Shown: positions 21,835 to 27,160 of the stretch, piece after piece | Numbering within the stretch: the stretch's first letter is position 1 | Layout: every line of letters begins with the position of its first letter | Assembly: GCF_034432235.1 (NCBI RefSeq) | Contig: NZ_DAOUCJ010000061.1 | Coordinates: 1-27,160, forward strand | Reading direction: 5' to 3' | Origin: Thermoflexus sp. | GTDB taxonomy: Bacteria; Chloroflexota; Anaerolineae; Thermoflexales; Thermoflexaceae | DNA: 27,160 bases | Translations under genes and position numbers: made by a program | The notes under the pieces: model-generated | Database searches by the model: none | What the model was told of the DNA's origin: nothing | Seen by the model: the letters and a program-made list of their open reading frames with translations, nothing else

Positions 21835-22527
21835 CTACTGAAGATCCGATCTACCGGACTCTCCCGGCGGATGGATCTCGATGGGGCGATCGAACGACGA
21901 GAGGGTCAGCTGCCACACCGTGGGATCCTGGGGATCGCTCTCCCGCTCCATGAGGCGGACGCGCAGGATCCGGAAGCGCCCGGCATCTACCCAGAGGTCC
22001 GCCTGCAGCCGCCCCGTGATCATCCCGGCGGACCATTCGGCCAGCGGCCCGCTATCCAGTTCCCCATAAAGATGATAAACCCGGGTGCCCTCCAGGGTCT
22101 CCATCCGGACCTCCGGAAGGGACGCCCGGGCCATCTGCGCCGGGAGGCCCCGCTCCGCATCGAAGAACACCCGGGGATCGATCACCACGCCTCGCTCCGG
22201 GGTCAGCTCCTCCCAGCGTCCCACGCCCGACAGGGCGATCCAGGCGCGATCGCTGATGCGGAGGACGCGGATCTCGGTGATCGCCCCCAGGCTGAAGACC
22301 CGCACGACGCCCTGCAGGCGATCCGGCTGGACCACATCCCCTTCCACCCGGCGAAGCATCCTCGTCCGGGCGAAGTCCAGATACTCCGGCGCCCCGGTCC
22401 GCTCCAGGACGAAATGGACGCTCCGGGCCCGGGCCAGGATCTCCGAAGGGGGAAGCGTCGGGGCCGGCTCCGGGCGGAGGCCGTGGATCGGCTCATCTCT
22501 GGATTTCCATCCTCGAGACCCCCGCAT
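21835..22527 (-). CDS. LppX/LprG-like (LppX_LprAFG, LolA-fold) protein lacking a signal peptide
   Basis: The body resembles actinobacterial and Chloroflexi LppX/LprA/F/G proteins, lipid-binding half-barrels outside the membrane. It shows an ILARARSVHFVLERTG helix near residue 30, VVQPDRLQGVVRV, ITEIRVLRISDRAWI, VYHLYGELDSGPL, and a late LWVDAGRFRILRVRL. Such proteins normally start with a lipoprotein signal and Cys. This frame (230 aa) begins MRGSRGWKSRDEPIHGL with no hydrophobic segment and no Cys, so either the secretion signal has been lost or the protein stays inside. Its ATG overlaps the carB TAA by one base (TAATG), so it is translationally coupled to carB. The family assignment is moderate. 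Confidence 0.65.
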   Translation of the reverse strand: MRGSRGWKSRDEPIHGLRPEPAPTLPPSEILARARSVHFVLERTGAPEYLDFARTRMLRRVEGDVVQPDRLQGVVRVFSLGAITEIRVLRISDRAWIALSGVGRWEELTPERGVVIDPRVFFDAERGLPAQMARASLPEVRMETLEGTRVYHLYGELDSGPLAEWSAGMITGRLQADLWVDAGRFRILRVRLMERESDPQDPTVWQLTLSSFDRPIEIHPPGESGRSDLQ

Positions 22528-25500
22528 TATAGGTGCGAGGGCATCCGTTCCCTGTAATACTCCTGGAGGCTTTTCACCGTGAAGGCGCGTTCCCGCATGG
22601 CCCGGATGGCCTGGACAGCGGCTGCGGCTGCCGAGAGGGTGGTGAGCAGCGGCACACCATACCGCACCGCCGCCTGGCGGATCCGCATGCCGTCCGTGTA
22701 GGCTCGCGGGCCCAGGGGCGTGTTCAGGATCAGCTGCACTCGTCCCTCCCGGATGGCATCCACCACGTGGGGAGAGCCCTCGCTGACCTTGTTCACCACC
22801 TCCACCGGGAGCCCCACCCGCCGCAGCGCCTCCGCCGTCCCCCGCGTGGCCATCAGCCGGAAGCCCAGTCGATAGAAGTCCCGGGCGATCTTCAGCACGC
22901 TTCCCTTGTCGAAATCGTTCACCGAAAGCAGCACCGTCCCGCTCAGCGGCAGCGCGTCCCCGGCCGCCATCTCCGCCTTGGCGAAGGCATGGCCGAAGGT
23001 CTCCGCCCAGCCCATCACTTCTCCGGTGGATTTCATCTCCGGCCCCAGGATGGCGTCGGACCCCGGCAGCTTCCGGAAGGGCAGCACCGCCTCTTTCACG
23101 AAGAACGCCCGGACCTCAGGGGAGCGGGTAAAGCCGATCTCCTCGAGGGTCTGCCCCAGCATCACCCGGGTGGCGATCCGCGCCAGGGGGACGCCGGTGG
23201 CCTTGCTGATGAAGGGGACGGTGCGAGAGGCCCGCGGGTTGGCTTCCAGGACGTAGACGATGTCGTCTTTGATGGCGAACTGGATGTTGATCAGCCCCCG
23301 CACCCCCAGGGCCAGGGCGATCCGCTCGGTGTATTCCTCGATGATCTGAAGGTGGTAGCGGGAGATTTTATAAGGGGGAAGCACGCAGGCGGAATCCCCC
23401 GAATGCACCCCCGCCTCCTCGATATGCTGAAGGATGCCCCCGATGACCACCCGCTTCCCATCGGCCACGGCATCCACTTCCGCCTCATACGCGTCTTCGA
23501 GGAACCGATCGATCAGCACCGGGCGCTCCGGCGAGACCCAGACCGCTTCCTCCATATAGGCCTTCAGGGTTTCCTCATCGTAGCAGATGGCCATCGCGCG
23601 CCCGCCCAGCACATAGCTGGGCCGGACCAGCACGGGGTAGCCGATGCGCGCGGCGACCTCCAGGGCTTCCCGGATCGAGGTCGCTGTCCCGTGCTCTGGC
23701 TGCGGGATATCCAGATCCCGGAGCAGGGCGCTGAAGCGGCCCCGATCCTCTGCCAGATCGATGGCGTCGGGGGAGGTGCCCAGGATGGGCACTCCCGCCC
23801 GATGCAGGGGGAGGGTGAGGTTGAGCGCCGTCTGCCCGCCGAATTGCACAATGACGCCAAGGGGCCGCTCCCGTTCGACGATGTTCAGCACATCCTCCAG
23901 AGTCAGCGGCTCGAAATACAGGCGGTCCGAGGTATCATAGTCCGTGCTCACTGTCTCCGGGTTGGAGTTCACCATGATCGATTCGATCCCCATCTCCCGC
24001 AGGGCGAAGGCCGCCTGACAGCAGCTGTAATCGAACTCGATCCCCTGCCCGATGCGGTTCGGCCCGCTGCCGATGATCACCACCCTGGGGCGATCCGTGG
24101 GAGGCGCCTCATCCCCTTCCTCATAATGGCTGTAAAGGTAAGGCGTATAGGCCTCGAACTCCGCGGCGCAGGTGTCCACCTGGGCATAGTGCGGGCGGAT
24201 GCCCGCCGCCTCACGGCGCTGCCGGACCTCTCCCTCGGTGCAGCCCCAGAGGGCGGCCAGCTGGGCGTCGGAGAACCCCTCGCGCTTGGCCTGGCGGAGC
24301 AACGCGGCCGGCACCGTTGTCAGCGTGTAGCGGCGCAGCTCCCGCTCCCGCTCCACCAGCTCCGCCATCTGGACGACGAACCAGGGATCATAACCGGTCA
24401 GGGCGCTGATCTCCTCCACGGCCATGCCCTCCATGAGGGCATCGTGGACGGCCCGCAGGCGCTCCGGGTTCGGGCAAGCCAGGGCGGCCCGCAGGTCCCC
24501 CGGCCGCCGCTCCGGGGGGAACCCCTCGAATCCCTTCGCCCCGATCTCCAACCCCCGCATCGCCTTCTGGAGCGCCTCCTTGAAGGTCCGCCCGATGGCC
24601 ATCACCTCCCCCACAGATTTCATCTGGGGTCCCAGGGTAGGATCCGCGCCGGGGAATTTCTCGAAGGCCCAGCGGGGGATCTTCACCACCACATAGTCGA
24701 TGGCCGGCTCGAAGGCGGCCACGGTGCGCCGCGTGATCTCATTGCGGATCTCATCCAGGGTGTAGCCCACGGCCAGGAGGGCAGCGATCTTGGCGATGGG
24801 GAAGCCCGTGGCCTTGGAGGCCAGGGCGGAGGAGCGGGAGACCCGCGGGTTCATCTCGATGACCCGCATCCGGCCGTCCCGGGGGTTCACCGCGAACTGG
24901 ACGTTGGAGCCGCCCGTCTCCACCCCCACCGCGCTCATCACTGCCCGCGCCCAATCCCGCATCCGCTGATATTCCTTGTCGGTGAGGGTCTGGGCGGGCG
25001 CCAGGGTGATGGAATCCCCGGTGTGCACGCCCATCGGGTCCAGGTTCTCGATGGCGCACACCACCACGAAGTTGTCGTGGCGGTCGCGCATGACCTCCAG
25101 CTCGAACTCTTTCCATCCCAGGAGCGATTCCTCGATCAGGGCGGAGCCCACGGGGCTGAGGCGCAGGGCGAGATCCACCCGGTCGATCAGCTCCTCCCGG
25201 GAACGGGCGATGCCGGCCCCGGTGCCGCCCAGGGTGAAGGAGGGGCGGATCAGCACGGGATAGCCTGCGCGTTCCGCGAACTCCACCGCCTCCTCTATCG
25301 AACGGGCCAGGATGCTGTGGGGAACCTCCAGCCCGGCCCGCTCCATCGCCTCCTTAAACGCCAGGCGATCCTCCGCGATCCGGATCGCCCGGGGCGAAGC
25401 GCCGATCAGCTCCACGCCGTAGCGGGCGAGCACGCCGCTTTCGTAAAGGGCCGTCGCCAGGTTCAACGCGGTCTGCCCGCCCAGGGTGGGGAGCAACGCG

Positions 25501-25751
25501 TCCGGCCGCTCCCGGGCGATGATCTGCTCCAGGATCTCCAGCGTCAGGGGCTCGATGTAGGTGGCGTCCGCGAACTCCGGGTCGGTCATGATCGTGGCCG
25601 GGTTCGAGTTCACCAGGATCACCCGATAGCCCTCCCGCCGCAGGGCCTTGAGGGCCTGGGTTCCCGAGTAATCGAACTCGGCCGCCTGGCCGATCACAAT
25701 GGGTCCCGAACCGATCACCAGGATGGAGCGGATATCCGTCCGTCGCGGCAT
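22527..25751 (-). CDS. carB: carbamoyl-phosphate synthase large subunit
   Basis: This subunit makes carbamoyl phosphate from bicarbonate, ATP and ammonia supplied by CarA, for pyrimidines and arginine. It has 1074 aa, as in E. coli, and starts MPRRTDIRSILVIGSGPIVIG, nearly the E. coli start. ATG 25751 is therefore chosen, though an in-frame TTG at 25757 has a better-spaced AGGAG. Both ATP-grasp halves are complete: the N-half with NSNPATIMTDPEFADATYIE and SFTLGGTGAGIARS, and the C-half with NSNPETVSTDYDTSDRLYFE and SYVLGGRAM. The last 140 residues form the methylglyoxal-synthase-like regulatory domain (FRLMATRGTAEALRRVGLPV). It is followed by an overlapping LppX-like gene and preceded by a 59-aa gene and carA. 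Confidence 0.97.
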   Translation of the reverse strand: MPRRTDIRSILVIGSGPIVIGQAAEFDYSGTQALKALRREGYRVILVNSNPATIMTDPEFADATYIEPLTLEILEQIIARERPDALLPTLGGQTALNLATALYESGVLARYGVELIGASPRAIRIAEDRLAFKEAMERAGLEVPHSILARSIEEAVEFAERAGYPVLIRPSFTLGGTGAGIARSREELIDRVDLALRLSPVGSALIEESLLGWKEFELEVMRDRHDNFVVVCAIENLDPMGVHTGDSITLAPAQTLTDKEYQRMRDWARAVMSAVGVETGGSNVQFAVNPRDGRMRVIEMNPRVSRSSALASKATGFPIAKIAALLAVGYTLDEIRNEITRRTVAAFEPAIDYVVVKIPRWAFEKFPGADPTLGPQMKSVGEVMAIGRTFKEALQKAMRGLEIGAKGFEGFPPERRPGDLRAALACPNPERLRAVHDALMEGMAVEEISALTGYDPWFVVQMAELVERERELRRYTLTTVPAALLRQAKREGFSDAQLAALWGCTEGEVRQRREAAGIRPHYAQVDTCAAEFEAYTPYLYSHYEEGDEAPPTDRPRVVIIGSGPNRIGQGIEFDYSCCQAAFALREMGIESIMVNSNPETVSTDYDTSDRLYFEPLTLEDVLNIVERERPLGVIVQFGGQTALNLTLPLHRAGVPILGTSPDAIDLAEDRGRFSALLRDLDIPQPEHGTATSIREALEVAARIGYPVLVRPSYVLGGRAMAICYDEETLKAYMEEAVWVSPERPVLIDRFLEDAYEAEVDAVADGKRVVIGGILQHIEEAGVHSGDSACVLPPYKISRYHLQIIEEYTERIALALGVRGLINIQFAIKDDIVYVLEANPRASRTVPFISKATGVPLARIATRVMLGQTLEEIGFTRSPEVRAFFVKEAVLPFRKLPGSDAILGPEMKSTGEVMGWAETFGHAFAKAEMAAGDALPLSGTVLLSVNDFDKGSVLKIARDFYRLGFRLMATRGTAEALRRVGLPVEVVNKVSEGSPHVVDAIREGRVQLILNTPLGPRAYTDGMRIRQAAVRYGVPLLTTLSAAAAAVQAIRAMRERAFTVKSLQEYYRERMPSHL

Positions 25752-25826
25752 TCCCAATCGATCTCCTAATCGAAATGGCGCAGCTGTTTTCTTTAACGGG
25801 GATTTCCGGGGCTTAGCAGGGCGCCT

Positions 25827-26006
25827 TCAACTCCGAACCTCGTTCAGCACCTCTTGCGCAGATTGATCCGGAGGCCAGGCCTGGCGGATCTCCTCCGCCA
25901 GATGCTCATAGGCCAGCCATTCACCGGCCCTCATGCGCTTGCCCGCCTCCATGATCGCTTCCTCCATTTGCCCTGGATCAATGGGCAACCGGAGAGGGAA
26001 ACCCAT
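25827..26006 (-). CDS. 59-aa protein of unknown function between carA and carB
   Basis: This short gene starts at ATG 26006, three bases after the carA TAG, with GGGAAGGG at the carA 3' end as ribosome site, and ends in TGA at 25827, 75 bases before carB. The protein begins MGFPLRLPIDPGQMEEAIME and continues as charged amphipathic helix (AGKRMRAGEWLAYEHLAEEI), ending NEVRS. It has no membrane segment or cysteine. Codon use is like its neighbours, and the tight position inside the carAB operon argues that it is translated. I do not recognise the family. The helical, acidic-basic pattern would fit a small regulatory or antitoxin-like protein, but nothing proves that. Confidence 0.6.
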   Translation of the reverse strand: MGFPLRLPIDPGQMEEAIMEAGKRMRAGEWLAYEHLAEEIRQAWPPDQSAQEVLNEVRS

Positions 26007-26009
26007 GGC

Positions 26010-27143
26010 CTAACCCTTCCCGGATTCCCCCAGCCCCTTCACCCACTGATCGAACAGCGGATCCGCATCGTGGGGGCCGGGGTTCGCCTCCGGATGGTAT
26101 TGCACCGAGAACACCGGCCGATCCCGCAACGCCAGGCCCTCCACCGTCCCGTCGTTCAGGTTCACGTGGGTGATGATCGCCCGCCGGGGATCGATCGTAT
26201 CCGGATCCACCGCGTAATTGTGGTTCTGGGCGGTGATCCGCACCCGCCCGGTGGCCTCCTCTCGAACCGGATGGTTGCTCCCGTGATGGCCGAAGGGGAG
26301 TTTATACGTCCGGGCGCCGATGGCCTGGGCGATCAACTGATGGCCCAGACAGATCCCGAAGATGGGGATCCCGGTCTCCAGCAACTGGCGCACCGTCTCG
26401 ACAATCCCGGGCAGCCCGGCCGGATCGCCCGGGCCGTTGGAGAGGACGATGCCATCGGGCTGCAGGCGGAGCACCTCCCCGGCGGGCGTATCCGCGGGCA
26501 CCACCGTGACCCGACACCCCCGGTCCACCAGTCGGCGGAGGATGGAACGTTTGACCCCGAAGTCATACACGACGACATGGCGCCGTGGGTGGGGATCCGG
26601 ATGGAACCCGTGGGGCTGCCAGCGGCCGGAGCCTTCGCTCCATGGATACGGCGCGGAACAGGTCACCTCCCGCACCATATCCCGACCCTCCAGGCCCTCC
26701 CAGGAGCGGGCCATCTCCACCAGGGCCTCGGGATCCGCGTCTTCTTCCGTCGAGAGGGCGCCTTTCATCACCCCCTTCACGCGGATCCGCCGAGTGAGGG
26801 CTCGGGTGTCGACCTCGCTCAACCCCGGGATGCCATGGCGGGCCAGATAATCCTCCAGGCTCTCGGTCGCCCGCCAGTTCGACACCATGGGGCTCAGGGC
26901 GCGGACGATGAAGGCGGCGACCTGGGGGCGATCGCTTTCCACATCCTCCTCGTTCACCCCCACGTTCCCGATCTGGGTACACGTCATCACCACCATCTGG
27001 CCGCGGTAGGAGGGATCCGTGAGGATCTCCTGGTATCCCGTCATCGCCGTGTTGAACACCACCTCGCCGACCACCGTCGCGCGGGCCCCAAAGGCCCGGC
27101 CGACGAAGACCGTCCCATCCTCCAGCGCCAGGATCCCCCGCAT
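26010..27143 (-). CDS. carA: carbamoyl-phosphate synthase small subunit (glutamine amidotransferase)
   Basis: This subunit hydrolyses glutamine and channels ammonia to CarB. It is complete at 377 aa. The N-terminal CarA domain (GTVFVGRAFGARATVVGEVV, NTAMTGYQEILTDPSYRGQ) is followed by a class I amidotransferase domain with nucleophile Cys265 in GICLGHQ and His350 and Glu352 in QYHPEANPGP. GGAGG about eight bases before ATG 27143 supports the start; the window ends 17 bases further upstream, so the promoter and any attenuator are not visible. It is the first of three same-strand genes: carA, a 59-aa gene, carB. Confidence 0.96.
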   Translation of the reverse strand: MRGILALEDGTVFVGRAFGARATVVGEVVFNTAMTGYQEILTDPSYRGQMVVMTCTQIGNVGVNEEDVESDRPQVAAFIVRALSPMVSNWRATESLEDYLARHGIPGLSEVDTRALTRRIRVKGVMKGALSTEEDADPEALVEMARSWEGLEGRDMVREVTCSAPYPWSEGSGRWQPHGFHPDPHPRRHVVVYDFGVKRSILRRLVDRGCRVTVVPADTPAGEVLRLQPDGIVLSNGPGDPAGLPGIVETVRQLLETGIPIFGICLGHQLIAQAIGARTYKLPFGHHGSNHPVREEATGRVRITAQNHNYAVDPDTIDPRRAIITHVNLNDGTVEGLALRDRPVFSVQYHPEANPGPHDADPLFDQWVKGLGESGKG

Positions 27144-27160
27144 TCCGCCCGCCTCCGACA

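Noticed and set aside
22533..25769. A 1078-codon open frame on the plus strand opposite carB
   Set aside because: It mirrors carB codon for codon, is full of Gly/Arg/His/Pro with no domain pattern, and has no ribosome site. Long antisense frames are expected in GC-rich coding DNA.

Overview
The window is dense, GC-rich bacterial DNA. Gene families (AhcY of about 420 aa, TrmFO, a TumE-type toxin, Card1-like nuclease, thermophile-type HpaB) fit a thermophilic Chloroflexota-like bacterium. That placement is an inference from gene content; no rRNA or marker search was possible. No tRNA, rRNA or CRISPR array was seen.

Plus strand, 16-14882: one long co-oriented block for uptake and breakdown of an aromatic acid. 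It opens with a complete branched-chain-amino-acid-type ABC importer (lipoprotein binding protein, two permeases, two ATPases). It continues with a 4-hydroxyphenylacetate (HPA) meta-cleavage set: flavin reductase HpaC, a DapA-fold aldolase that may stand in for HpaI, a single-domain FAH protein (HpaG-like), semialdehyde dehydrogenase HpaE, oxygenase HpaB and extradiol dioxygenase HpaD. An alpha/beta hydrolase, a phenylacetate-CoA ligase (PaaK) and a PaaI-type thioesterase follow. Together they would import an aromatic acid, hydroxylate it, open the ring and cut the product to pyruvate plus succinic semialdehyde. HpaF and HpaH are not visible here. A minus-strand toxin-antitoxin pair (TumE family plus partner, 7331-8007) with its own promoter and a candidate operator splits the block between hpaG and hpaE.

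14880-17790: convergent ahcY (minus), whose stop codon and that of paaI lie in copies of the same 12-bp repeat arm, then divergent trmFO (plus).

17791-20090, minus strand: a decaying accessory zone. It has a small membrane protein with a good terminator, a 72-aa two-helix membrane protein broken by one base just after its start, an ABC ATPase cut off just after Walker A, a shortened membrane protein, and a CARF-nuclease (Card1/Can2-like) gene with a one-base frameshift.

20158-27143, minus strand: a predicted lipoprotein with a TIM-barrel glycosidase-like sequence, carrying a palindromic repeat inserted in frame; an LppX/LprG-like protein without a signal peptide; and carA - a 59-aa unknown gene - carB, for carbamoyl phosphate synthesis.

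The most unusual points are the repeat that became protein sequence, the repeat arms that supply two stop codons, the toxin-antitoxin insertion into the catabolic block, the CRISPR-less CARF nuclease, and the small gene inside the carAB operon.
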